Positions 1 through 7,530 of a stretch of 64,000 nucleotides of DNA are shown here, in pieces (position 1 is the first letter of the stretch; each line of letters begins with the position of its first letter). A program made the translations under genes and the position numbers. The DNA comes from VRUE01 sp963840565 (GTDB lineage: Bacteria; Actinomycetota; Thermoleophilia; Solirubrobacterales; 70-9). The stretch is taken from positions 186,001 to 250,000 of the forward strand of contig CAWIZH010000006.1 of the NCBI GenBank assembly GCA_963840565.1, given 5' to 3'. Below the pieces are notes generated by a model. It was not told where the DNA came from. It made no database searches and saw only the letters and a list, made by a program, of their open reading frames with translations.

Positions 1-53
1 CCGGGGACCCCTTCATTACGAGTGAAGTGCTCTACCAACTGAGCTACGTCGGC
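1..53 (-). tRNA. tRNA-Thr (CGT anticodon), 3' end cut by the window edge
   Basis: Read on the minus strand from position 53, the 7-nt acceptor strand GCCGACG is followed by a D arm (GCTC/GAGC) and an anticodon stem CTTCA/TGAAG closing the loop CTCGTAA. The anticodon CGT reads ACG threonine codons. The variable loop and the first bases of the T arm are present; the rest of the T arm and the 3' acceptor strand lie outside the window. It is divergent from the TMEM175-like gene. Confidence 0.93.
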
Positions 54-107
54 GGGTTGGCTCCATTGTAGGAGCGGGGCGGGGAGCGGGGTTCCGCCGC
101 CTCCGAG

Positions 108-746
108 TTGAAGATTGGGGGCGTGCCGAGGGTCCGGGAAGCGAAGCATCGCGAGGAGAACGAGATCGAGTTCTCGCGGATCGTCGCCTTCAGCGACGGG
201 GTCTTCGCGATCGCGATCACGCTGCTGGTGCTGAACCTCGGCGTGGGCGAAGACGTCAAGGGCGGCGAACTGGGCAAGGTGCTCTGGGAAAATCACCAGG
301 ATCTCATCGCCTACGCGCTCAGCTTTGCCGTGATCGGGCGCTTCTGGATCGTCCACCACCGCTTCTTCGGCGAGGTGACCGGCTTCGACAGCAGGCTGAT
401 CTGGCTCAACCTCTTCTATCTCGCCTGGATCGTGCTGATCCCCTTCAGCAGCCAGGTTCTCGGCGACTACGGTGGCACGACGGCGGCTGAGGTCCTCTAC
501 GCCGGCAACCTGGTCGGGGTGATGCTCTCCGGCACGCTGCTGTTCACCGACGCCCAGCGGGCGGGGTTGACCCGCACGGCGTCTGAGCAGGCTCGCGAGG
601 GCCGCTACCACGCCCTCTGGATTGCCCTCGTCTTCGCCGCCTCGATCCCGATCGCCTTCGCCAACCCGGACCTTGCCCCCTACTGCTGGCTCGCCCTCTT
701 CATCGTGCCAATGGCCGGCCGCATCGCTCGCAGAAGCCGCGCGTAG
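108..746 (+). CDS. TMEM175-family potassium channel-like membrane protein (DUF1211)
   Basis: A 212-residue protein with about five to six hydrophobic segments. Residues 24-42 carry the family signature, an Arg followed by FSDG and a hydrophobic first helix. Bacterial TMEM175 proteins of this length form tetrameric potassium-permeable channels in the cytoplasmic membrane; the hallmark FSDG helix lines the pore. The start is a TTG at 108, since no ATG precedes the conserved helix in frame, and residues before about 20 are charged. The exact start is the least certain part. No operon partner: a tRNA lies upstream on the other strand and the next gene is 88 bases away. Confidence 0.85.
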   Translation: MKIGGVPRVREAKHREENEIEFSRIVAFSDGVFAIAITLLVLNLGVGEDVKGGELGKVLWENHQDLIAYALSFAVIGRFWIVHHRFFGEVTGFDSRLIWLNLFYLAWIVLIPFSSQVLGDYGGTTAAEVLYAGNLVGVMLSGTLLFTDAQRAGLTRTASEQAREGRYHALWIALVFAASIPIAFANPDLAPYCWLALFIVPMAGRIARRSRA

Positions 747-833
747 CGTCTTCCGTGACCCTTGTGGCTGTTCTGTTGCAGGAACCTAATGTCTGCGAAA
801 TGTATGCGCTTCGACGCCCGGTAAAATGGCATC

Positions 834-1070
834 ATGGAGGCGGTGAGAGAAGCGTGGACCGACCGGCGGCTCGATCGGCTCGATCACAAGGTCGACCAGT
901 TCGGGCTGCGCGTCGACGAACGGTTTGATCGAGTCGACGAACGCTTCGACCAGCTCGAAGGTCGCTTCGATCGCTTCGAAGCCCGGTTCGACGCGTACAC
1001 CCGGTCGACGCTTCAGATGAGCGCGGTCGTGATCGCCGCGCTCATCGGTTTTATCGCCACTCAGGTCTGA
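834..1070 (+). CDS. small coiled-coil protein with one C-terminal membrane helix
   Basis: A 78-residue protein starting at ATG 834. Residues 11-55 are a run of seven-residue units of the pattern (V/L)DERFDR, predicted to form a charged coiled coil. Residues 60-77 form a single hydrophobic helix at the extreme C-terminus. The layout resembles short tail-anchored coiled-coil proteins (DUF1640 or CCDC90-like), but I cannot name the function. A TAAAAT hexamer at 822-827, only 6 bases before the ATG, could be the -10 element of a nearly leaderless promoter. It converges on the ThiF-family gene with 2 bases between the stop codons. Confidence 0.7.
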   Translation: MEAVREAWTDRRLDRLDHKVDQFGLRVDERFDRVDERFDQLEGRFDRFEARFDAYTRSTLQMSAVVIAALIGFIATQV

Positions 1071-1072
1071 CG

Positions 1073-2179
1073 CTACCCCGGCGCCGCCCCCTGCAGCTCT
1101 TTGCCGGAGTGGGGCTGCATGCCGCCGCAGACCGGGCAGCTTGGCTCGGGAACGACCGGCTCGCGCTCGACCTCCATCGTGCGCAGGTCGAAGATGTGAC
1201 CGACGCCGAGCGTCGAGGGCTGGGCCAGGCCGGTGAGCTGGTGCATCACGTCGAGGCCGATCTGGCCACCGATCATTCCGCAGGCCGGGCCCAGGGTCGC
1301 CGCCGGTGACATTTTGCCGCGCTGCTGCTCCATCGCCACGTCGAAGAGCGGGTAGGTGCGCCGGTAGCCGATCTCCTGGCAGGAGAAGCAACCCGTCACT
1401 TCCGGCACGTAGAGCGGCCCGACCCGGGCGACCGGCGGGAAGTGACTCATCGCGATGAAGGGGATGCGGGCGGCGAAGCAGGCGGAGTTGATCCACTGCT
1501 CGATGTCGCCCGCCGGCCAGTCGCAGGCGTCGATGACCAGGTCGTATCCGGCGATCGTCTCGGCGATCGCCGCCTCGCTGTCGAGCCGCCGCAGGCTCGT
1601 CTCGATCCGCATCGACGAGTTGAACGCCTTGAGGCGCTCTGCCGCCGCCACCGCCTTGTAGCGGCCGATGTCGGACTCGGAGAAGAGGACCTGGCGGTTG
1701 AGGTTGCTCAGCTCGACCCGGTCGAAGTCGAGCAGCAGCATCTCGCCGACGCCGACGCAGGCGAGGTTGAGCGCCGACCAGCCGCCGAGGCCGCCGACGC
1801 CAAGCACGGCGATCCGCGAGTTGGCGAGCATTTCCTGGCACTCCGACGCGGTCGGGCCGGTGGTGATGTCGCTGAAATAGCGCAGCTGGCGGTCGAAGCG
1901 CTCGACGACCTTGGCCGGGATCCGGTCGTCGTCGGCCGCATCCTCGACCACCCCGAGCTCCTCGAACTGGGCGAGGAGGTCATTGACCTCATCGGTGCCG
2001 AACTCGTCGATCAGCTGCTCGCGCGTGCGTGTCCCGTCGAGCGCCGCGAGCAGCAGCCGCCCCTCCTCGTCGGGATCCTCGATGTGGATGTCTGCGCCGG
2101 CGCTGGGCCGGAGCAGGTAGAGGTCGCCGTTGGGCGCTTCCATCTGCTGCGTGGTCCGCTTCAGTCGCGGTCTGTTCAT
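1073..2179 (-). CDS. PqqD-like plus ThiF/E1-like adenylyltransferase
   Basis: A 368-residue protein. Residues 1-80 resemble a PqqD-type leader-peptide-binding winged helix. Residues 95-340 form an E1/ThiF Rossmann domain with the nucleotide loop GVGGLG at 127-132, an acidic strand and the NRQ motif at 151-163. Two CxxC pairs (C264/C267 and C348/C351) should bind structural zinc. ThiF-family enzymes adenylate a C-terminal carboxylate or peptide; the PqqD fusion is typical of enzymes acting on ribosomally made peptides. No precursor peptide or partner enzyme is visible nearby, so the substrate is unknown. A purine-rich ribosome site (agaaggaagg) precedes ATG 2179 on the minus strand. Confidence 0.85.
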   Translation of the reverse strand: MNRPRLKRTTQQMEAPNGDLYLLRPSAGADIHIEDPDEEGRLLLAALDGTRTREQLIDEFGTDEVNDLLAQFEELGVVEDAADDDRIPAKVVERFDRQLRYFSDITTGPTASECQEMLANSRIAVLGVGGLGGWSALNLACVGVGEMLLLDFDRVELSNLNRQVLFSESDIGRYKAVAAAERLKAFNSSMRIETSLRRLDSEAAIAETIAGYDLVIDACDWPAGDIEQWINSACFAARIPFIAMSHFPPVARVGPLYVPEVTGCFSCQEIGYRRTYPLFDVAMEQQRGKMSPAATLGPACGMIGGQIGLDVMHQLTGLAQPSTLGVGHIFDLRTMEVEREPVVPEPSCPVCGGMQPHSGKELQGAAPG

Positions 2180-2201
2180 GCGCTGCCCCTTCCTTCTCTG
2201 G

Positions 2202-2226
2202 GTACGCTTTAGACCAGCCGATTGCT
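2202..2226. repeat. dispersed 25-bp repeat, copy 1
   Basis: The core gctttagaccagccgattgc recurs as gctttagaccaaccaattac at 3184-3203, differing at three positions, with a gtac just before both copies. Both are intergenic: this one lies just upstream of the ThiF-family gene, the other upstream of the ArsR-type gene. It may be a duplicated promoter or operator block. Confidence 0.5.
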
Positions 2227-2259
2227 CAGATTAGTTTCGGTTAATACCGCAATCTACTA

Positions 2260-2967
2260 CTAGGGCCGCGACAGTTCGGCGGCGCGGGTAAAGACGTTGT
2301 CGAGCATTGGCTCGGTGAGCCGGCCGGTGAAGGTGTTCTGCTGGCTCGGGTGGTAGCAGCCAAGCAGCGTCCAACGACCCGCCTGGATCTCGGCACCATG
2401 CCCGAAGCGCGGCTTCGGGCGCGGGATCTCCCCGCCGAGGGCTCGGATTGCTCGCAGCGCGCCGTCCCAGGCGAAGCCACCGAGGGCGACGATCGTCTTG
2501 CTGCGCTCGAGCAGGGCCAGCTCCCGCTCCAGGTAGGGCAGGCAGTTGTCGCGCTCTCCTGGGGTGGGGCGATTCTCGGGCGGCGCGCAGCGGACCACGG
2601 CGGTTACGTAGGCATCGTCGAGCCGCAGGCCGTCGTCGCGGCGCTGAGACGTCGGCTGGTTCGCGTAGCCGGCGCGATGCAGGGCGGCGTAGAGCCAATC
2701 GCCCGAGCGGTCGCCAGTGAACATGCGGCCGGTCCGGTTGGCGCCATGAGCCGCCGGAGCGAGGCCGACGATCGCAAGCCGCGCCGCGGGATCGCCGAAG
2801 CCGTCCAGCGGTTTCGCCCAGTAGTCCTCGCCCTGGAAGCGGCGTGGCGGATCGTCAGCACGAGCCTCGCGCCACTCGACCAGGCGCGGGCAGCGTCGGC
2901 AGGCGTGGATATCCGTGGCTAGAGAGGTGAGGTCGGCAGACCCAAAACGCTCTTGACGGTCGGTCAT
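2260..2967 (-). CDS. uracil-DNA glycosylase, family 5 (UdgB-like)
   Basis: A 235-residue DNA-repair enzyme that removes uracil and other deaminated bases from DNA. Motif 1 GLAPAAHG (68-75) followed by NRTGRMFTGD is the family-5 form, and the second catalytic motif HPSQQN is at 206-211. Four cysteines (C23, C26, C127, C142) are placed to hold the 4Fe-4S cluster expected for families 4 and 5. Length is normal for the family. ATG 2967 precedes the first cluster cysteine by 22 residues. It is transcribed away from the ArsR-type gene across a 359-base gap. Confidence 0.92.
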   Translation of the reverse strand: MTDRQERFGSADLTSLATDIHACRRCPRLVEWREARADDPPRRFQGEDYWAKPLDGFGDPAARLAIVGLAPAAHGANRTGRMFTGDRSGDWLYAALHRAGYANQPTSQRRDDGLRLDDAYVTAVVRCAPPENRPTPGERDNCLPYLERELALLERSKTIVALGGFAWDGALRAIRALGGEIPRPKPRFGHGAEIQAGRWTLLGCYHPSQQNTFTGRLTEPMLDNVFTRAAELSRP

Positions 2968-3006
2968 CCTAGAACTGAATCACGCCAGCCCTACCTGGTT
3001 GCGTGC

Positions 3007-3044
3007 GGCAGACCGATCCCGACGAAACCAAGGATCGGTCTGCC
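3007..3044. other. perfect 13-bp hairpin in the udg/arsR-type intergenic region
   Basis: Arms ggcagaccgatcc (3007-3019) and its exact complement (3032-3044) enclose a 12-base loop. It lies just upstream of the glycosylase start, in the divergent gap 2968-3326. There is no T-tract on either side, so a simple terminator is unlikely; it may be an operator or a leader structure. The rest of the gap holds the 2202-type repeat copy at 3180-3204 and the palindrome at 3200. Confidence 0.5.
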
Positions 3045-3199
3045 ACCCAGCATCGCTCAGCGTGTCTTGAAAGTTGACAGCAGTGGGACCACCTGCTCGG
3101 TTTTTACAATCTTCACCCTGCCTCACCCCCTTCGCAAATCGTCAGCTCTTTGCGGCTGGGGGTCGCGACCCATCCGGTACAGCGCTTTAGACCAACCAA

Positions 3200-3221
3200 T
3201 TACTGGAAAAAGTTCCAGTAA
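3200..3221. promoter_or_regulatory. 22-bp palindrome upstream of the ArsR-type gene
   Basis: Arms TTACTGGAA and TTCCAGTAA pair perfectly around a 4-base centre (aaag). It overlaps the end of the second copy of the dispersed repeat. A candidate promoter follows (TTGGCA at 3256, TAATAG at 3277, spacer 15). The arrangement suggests an operator, possibly for the ArsR-type regulator it precedes; that link is inferred. Confidence 0.5.
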
Positions 3222-3326
3222 TCATCAAAACAGACGGAAAAGCCTGGGTTTTGTTTTGGCAATTTGGCTTTGCGTCTAATAGGATGGAGTGGTTCGAGGC
3301 AGTAGAAACGAATCAGAGGAGTCGCT

Positions 3327-3980
3327 TTGGCCGCAAAGACCAAGACCAAGAAGAAGGGCAAGTCAGGCATTGACCAGAAACTGGTTAAGGCCCTTGCGCA
3401 CCCGCTGCGCGTCGAAATTTTGACCATCCTCAACGAGCGGATGGCGAGCCCCAACGAACTCTCAAAGGAGCTCGAGGAGGGTCTGAGCCAGGTCAGTTAC
3501 CACGTCAAAGTTCTCAAGGACTTCGAATGCATTGAGATGGTCAAGACCGAGCCTCGCCGTGGCGCGGTCGAGCACTACTACAGGGCAACCTCTCGGGCCT
3601 ATCTCACCGATCGCGATTGGCAGGCCCTCCCGGATTCGATCAAGCCCGGTATGAGCGCATCTGGTTTGAAAATGATCATCGATGACGTTGTCGGGGCAAT
3701 CAACGGTGGGACCTTCACCGCGCGTGAAGATGTCCATGTGAGTTGGACGCCTGGCGTCGTCGATGAGCAAGGCTGGGACGAATCGGTTGACCTCGTCAAC
3801 GAAACGCTTGAGCAGCTGATCAAGATCCACTCAGGCAGCGCAAAACGGCTCGCTAAGTCGGGCGAGGCGGGCGTTCCGGCTGCGACGGTTCTGATGAACT
3901 ACGAAGGTCTTTCGCCCCAGAACAAGTCGGCGAAAGGCGCCAAAAAGGCCAAAGCCAAGAAAGCAGCCAAGAAGGCCTAG
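3327..3980 (+). CDS. ArsR-type winged-helix transcriptional regulator with a basic tail
   Basis: A 217-residue protein. Residues 15-95 form a winged helix of the ArsR/HTH_20 kind (ALAHPLRVEIL, then the recognition helix around LSQVSYHVKVLKDF). No cysteine metal site is visible in the expected place, so the effector is unknown. Residues 190-217 are a Lys/Ala-rich tail and the first 13 residues are also Lys-rich, which may add nonspecific DNA affinity. The start is a TTG at 3327 with a good ribosome site (agaggag) five bases upstream. The 5' region is noticeably AT-richer than its neighbours. Confidence 0.85.
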   Translation: MAAKTKTKKKGKSGIDQKLVKALAHPLRVEILTILNERMASPNELSKELEEGLSQVSYHVKVLKDFECIEMVKTEPRRGAVEHYYRATSRAYLTDRDWQALPDSIKPGMSASGLKMIIDDVVGAINGGTFTAREDVHVSWTPGVVDEQGWDESVDLVNETLEQLIKIHSGSAKRLAKSGEAGVPAATVLMNYEGLSPQNKSAKGAKKAKAKKAAKKA

Positions 3981-4031
3981 TCCTTCGCGGTCAAAAGCGG
4001 TAGAGACTCCACATATGCTTCGCGCCCGCCT

Positions 4032-4649
4032 ATGGGCTCGGTTCGAAGCAAATGCCTCAGCAGACAGCGGCGCGGCTTCGGTCGCGCCGCTGTCTTTCTC
4101 GTAGTCGCCGCAGCGATCCTCGCCGGCGGCTGCGGGAAGCCTGGGCACGGGGCGGAGACAGACAGCGAAAAGGCTGCTGACGTCGAAGTCCTCAACGCGA
4201 TCCTCGCTCAGGAACTGACCGCGGTCGCTGCCTACGAGCGGGCCCTGCCGCATCTGCACGGCCCGATGCTCGCGGTCGCGGCCCGCTTCCGGGAGCAAGA
4301 CCAGGTCCACGTCGATGCCCTGACCAAGGGGGTTCGGGGCATGGGCGGCGAAACCGACGCCGAAGCGGACGAACTGGAACCACCCGGTCCCGACAACCAA
4401 GCGGAAGCGCTCGCGCTCGCCTACGAAGAGGAGAACGCGGCCCTCTCGGAGGCTCAGAGGGGGGTGTCCCACCTGGTGTTCACGGCGCCCCGCGCGCTCG
4501 CCTCGGCGCTCGCCGCGAGCCACGCCCAGCACCTGGCGATCCTGCGCCAGGGCCTCGGTGCCGGTCTCACCGGTGCGGTCCCGAACGCATTCGAGTCCGG
4601 CGAAGAGCCCCCCATAACCCCGGCCGATGGGCCTGAAACGTCCAAATGA
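4032..4649 (+). CDS. ferritin-like domain lipoprotein
   Basis: A 205-residue secreted protein. Residues 15-34 form a signal peptide ending in the lipobox LAGGC, so the mature protein is probably lipid-anchored on the outer face of the membrane. Residues 45-185 form four helices with ferritin-like signatures (an E...YE pair near 60-68, EQDQVH near 89, EEEN near 134, and a final His-rich helix near 165). Such DUF4439-like proteins may bind a di-iron centre, but I cannot confirm a complete ligand set. The last residues are encoded inside the long hairpin at 4621-4673. ATG at 4032. Confidence 0.75.
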   Translation: MGSVRSKCLSRQRRGFGRAAVFLVVAAAILAGGCGKPGHGAETDSEKAADVEVLNAILAQELTAVAAYERALPHLHGPMLAVAARFREQDQVHVDALTKGVRGMGGETDAEADELEPPGPDNQAEALALAYEEENAALSEAQRGVSHLVFTAPRALASALAASHAQHLAILRQGLGAGLTGAVPNAFESGEEPPITPADGPETSK

Positions 4650-4673
4650 TGGACGTTTCAGGCCCATCGGCCG
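4621..4673. repeat. long perfect hairpin, family A copy 1
   Basis: Two 23-base arms pair perfectly around the 7-base tip aaatgat. The inner arm reads GAAACGTCC and the outer arm ggcccatcggcc. Copies with the same core are at 6884 and 49587. It covers the last codons and stop of the ferritin-like gene and ends 22 bases before the exporter's GTG start. It could terminate transcription or punctuate the mRNA; there is no T-tract. Confidence 0.8.
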
Positions 4674-4695
4674 CCAGACCAGGGATGATGCTCGC

Positions 4696-6903
4696 GTGAC
4701 CGCGCCTCTTTACGCCATCGGGCGCTTCTGCTCACGGCATCACTGGCTGACGATCGGCGTCTGGATCGTCCTCGCCGTCGGCCTCGTCCTCGCCGGGCAG
4801 ACGGGCGAAAGCAAGACCAACGACAACCTCACGCTTCCCGGCACCGGCTCGACCGCCGCCACCGAACTGCTCGAAGACAACCTGCCCGAACAGGCCTACG
4901 GCAGCAACCCGCTGGTCTTCCAGGCCAAGGCCGGCGCCTCGCTGACCGAGCCCAAGTACGCCAGCGCGATCGACGAATCGGTCAAGCGGCTGGAAGCGAT
5001 GCACGACGTCAACTCGGCGATCAACCCGCTCACTCCGGCCGGCGCCGCCTTCCTCAGCAAGGACCGCTCGGTCGCCTACGTGCCCGTTGTGCTCGGCATC
5101 GGCCCCGGCGAACTGAACGAAGCGCAGGCCAACGCGGTCCTCGACGCCGGCAATCCGGCTAAAGACGCCGGCCTCAAGGTCGCCGTCGGCGCCTACGTCG
5201 GCCAGGCGCTCTCCAAGCCCGACACCGGCGCCAGCGACGCGATCGGCATCGCCGCCGCGATCGTGATCCTGCTCTTCGCCTTCGGCACCGCGACCGCGAT
5301 GGTGCTGCCGATCTTCTCGGCGATCCTCGGCCTCGCCTGCTCGCTCTCGATCATCCGCCTGCTCGAGCACGTGGTCCAGGTGCCGAGCGTCGCCGCGACC
5401 CTGGCGACGATGATCGGCCTCGGCGTCGGCATCGATTACGCCCTCTTCATCGTCACCCGCCACAAGCTGCAGCTCAAAGACGGGATGGACCTGCAGGAGT
5501 CGGTGGCCCGCGCCACCGCGACCGCGGGCGGCGCCGTCGTCTTCGCCGGCTTCACCGTCGTGATCGCGCTCTGCTCGCTCGCCTTCGCCGGCATCCCGCT
5601 GGTCAGCACGCTCGGCTTTACCGCGGCGATCGCGGTGGTGATCGCGGTCGGCGCGGCGACCACGCTGCTGCCGGCGATGCTGGGGGCGCTCGGCCCGCGG
5701 ATCAACTCGCTGCGCGTGCAGTTCGGCAAGACCCACCCCGATGACGCCGAGCCGCACGGCTGGACCCGCTGGGCGCGCGGCGTCGCCGATCGCCCCTGGC
5801 GCAGCACGATCGCCGCCCTGGCGATCCTCGGCGTGCTCGCGATCCCGATCTTCCAGCTCGAGCTCGGCCAGAACGACCTCAGCGCCCTGCCCAAGTCGAC
5901 GACCGCGCGCCAGGCCTACGACAGCCTCACCTTCGGCTTCGGGCCGGGAGTCAACGGGCCGCTGCTGATCGCCTCTGAATTCGACAGCGCCGAAGAAGCC
6001 AAAAAGGTGCTGCCGCTGCTGGAGAAATCGGTCGGCGGTGCGGCCGATGTCGCCGGCGTCTCCGAACCGACCCTCGACAAGGAAGGCACGGTCGCGGTCT
6101 TCACCGTGATCTCCAAATCGGCGCCGTGGGCGGATGAGACCGTCAGCCTGGTCGAAGGCCTGCGCGAAACGACGATCCCCGCCGCGCTGAAGGGGACCGC
6201 CACCCACTCCTACGTCGGCGGCCAGACCGCCGGCTACATCGACCTCGCCACTCAGATCAGCGACAAGCTGCCGCTGATGATCGCGATCGTCGTCGGTCTC
6301 AGCTTCATCGTCCTCCTGCTCGCTTTCCGCTCGCTGCTGGTGCCGGTCAAGGCGGCGGCGATGAACCTGATCTCGGTCGCGGCCGCTTACGGCATCGTCA
6401 CGGCGGTCTTCCAGCTCGGCTGGGGCTCGTCGCTGATCGGCCTCGACCACGCGATCCCGATCGTCAGCTTCGTGCCGCTGCTGATGTTCGCGATCCTCTT
6501 CGGTCTCTCGATGGACTACGAGGTCTTCCTGCTGACCCAGATGCGCGAGCACTTCCGGGAAAACGAAGACGAGCGCGAGGCGGTGATCCAGGGCCTCGCC
6601 AACACCGGCCGCGTGATCACCTCGGCCGCGGCGATCATGGTCTGCGTCTTCACCAGCTTCGTCCTCAACGGCAACCCGATCGTCAAGGAGTTCGGCGTCG
6701 GCCTCGCGGTGGCGATCGCGATCGACGCGACCCTGGTCCGCTGCCTGCTGGTGCCGGCGATCATGGTCCTGCTGGGCAAACGCGCCTGGTGGCTGCCGAA
6801 ATGGATGGAGCGCTGGGTGCCCCACATCAGTATCGAGGGCGAGGAGTTCTTCGCCAAGCGCGACGCCGCCCGAACAACCGCCGCCGACGGGCCGCAAACG
6901 TGA
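4696..6903 (+). CDS. MMPL/RND-family exporter
   Basis: A 735-residue inner-membrane transporter of the MMPL type, with about 12 transmembrane helices in two halves, each half led by a large extracytoplasmic loop (roughly residues 25-165 and 375-525). MMPL proteins use the proton gradient to export lipids or drugs. Helix motifs typical of the family are visible, such as the GLGVGIDYALF segment in the first half and FGLSMDYEVFL in the second, which contain the proton-relay Asp-Tyr pairs. I prefer GTG 4696 because the in-frame ATG at 4627 lies inside the hairpin arm and would add 23 charged residues. The stop codon lies inside the next hairpin. Confidence 0.9.
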   Translation: MTAPLYAIGRFCSRHHWLTIGVWIVLAVGLVLAGQTGESKTNDNLTLPGTGSTAATELLEDNLPEQAYGSNPLVFQAKAGASLTEPKYASAIDESVKRLEAMHDVNSAINPLTPAGAAFLSKDRSVAYVPVVLGIGPGELNEAQANAVLDAGNPAKDAGLKVAVGAYVGQALSKPDTGASDAIGIAAAIVILLFAFGTATAMVLPIFSAILGLACSLSIIRLLEHVVQVPSVAATLATMIGLGVGIDYALFIVTRHKLQLKDGMDLQESVARATATAGGAVVFAGFTVVIALCSLAFAGIPLVSTLGFTAAIAVVIAVGAATTLLPAMLGALGPRINSLRVQFGKTHPDDAEPHGWTRWARGVADRPWRSTIAALAILGVLAIPIFQLELGQNDLSALPKSTTARQAYDSLTFGFGPGVNGPLLIASEFDSAEEAKKVLPLLEKSVGGAADVAGVSEPTLDKEGTVAVFTVISKSAPWADETVSLVEGLRETTIPAALKGTATHSYVGGQTAGYIDLATQISDKLPLMIAIVVGLSFIVLLLAFRSLLVPVKAAAMNLISVAAAYGIVTAVFQLGWGSSLIGLDHAIPIVSFVPLLMFAILFGLSMDYEVFLLTQMREHFRENEDEREAVIQGLANTGRVITSAAAIMVCVFTSFVLNGNPIVKEFGVGLAVAIAIDATLVRCLLVPAIMVLLGKRAWWLPKWMERWVPHISIEGEEFFAKRDAARTTAADGPQT

Positions 6904-6930
6904 CATATAGACACGTTTGCGGCCCATCGG
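6884..6930. repeat. long hairpin, family A copy 2
   Basis: Nineteen-base arms (6884-6902 and 6912-6930) with one mismatch enclose acatatagac-type tip sequence. The inner arm AAACGTG replaces the AAACGTCC of copy 1 and is matched on the opposite arm, so pairing is conserved although sequence differs. It contains the exporter stop codon and precedes pgsA by 30 bases. Confidence 0.75.
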
Positions 6931-6960
6931 CCCCCCTCAGGCAGGTAGCGTCTGAGCGGG

Positions 6961-7530
6961 ATGTTCCCGCTTAACCTGCCCAATGCGCTGACGCTGTTGC
7001 GCATCCTTGCGGTGCCGGTTGTCGTCGTCGCCCTGCTTGGCGAGACGCCGAACGGTGACGCGCTCGCCGCCGCGGTCTTCGCTCTGGCGGCGCTCACCGA
7101 CGGCCTCGACGGCTACTTCGCCCGCTCGCGCAACTCGATCACCACCTTCGGCAAGCTGATGGACCCGATCGCCGACAAGCTGCTGATCGTCGCCGCCCTG
7201 GTCTCGCTGGTCTCACTCGACCGGCTCGAAGCCTGGGTGGCGATGGTGATCATCGCCCGCGAGTTCGCCGTCACCGTGATGCGGGCGGTCGCCGCCGAGC
7301 GCGGCGTCGTGATCGCGGCAAGCTGGCTGGGCAAGCTGAAGACGGTCCTGCAGATCGCCGCCGTGATCGCCCTGATCGCCGTCGACCCGGCGCCGGCCTG
7401 GGTCGACGCCCTCGTCTACCTTGCCGTCGCCGCCACCCTGATCAGCGGCGCCGACTACTTCTTCGGCCTGCGCCGCCGGATCGAGGAAGAGCGCGAAGCG
7501 CGGACGGTGCCGAAGACGAAGCCGGGCTAG
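6961..7530 (+). CDS. pgsA: CDP-diacylglycerol--glycerol-3-phosphate 3-phosphatidyltransferase
   Basis: A 189-residue membrane enzyme of phosphatidylglycerol and cardiolipin synthesis, transferring a phosphatidyl group from CDP-diacylglycerol to glycerol-3-phosphate. The complete CDP-alcohol phosphotransferase motif is present: D47, D50, G51, A54, R55, G64, D68 and D72. Four to six hydrophobic helices surround it. PgsA fits better than a phosphatidylinositol-phosphate synthase by length and by the TNxR-like N-terminus (LPNALTLLRI). It overlaps the convergent folE2 gene by 4 bases. Confidence 0.9.
   Translation: MFPLNLPNALTLLRILAVPVVVVALLGETPNGDALAAAVFALAALTDGLDGYFARSRNSITTFGKLMDPIADKLLIVAALVSLVSLDRLEAWVAMVIIAREFAVTVMRAVAAERGVVIAASWLGKLKTVLQIAAVIALIAVDPAPAWVDALVYLAVAATLISGADYFFGLRRRIEEEREARTVPKTKPG

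Noticed and set aside
4732..6927. A 731-codon open frame on the minus strand opposite the MMPL exporter
   Set aside because: It is the mirror of a strongly coding plus strand in GC-rich DNA; its product is a Glu/Arg/His-rich mixture without domains, whereas the plus strand has clear motifs. The same applies to the long frames opposite hipA, the peptide-binding gene, the alcohol dehydrogenase and the two exporters near 57-60 kb.
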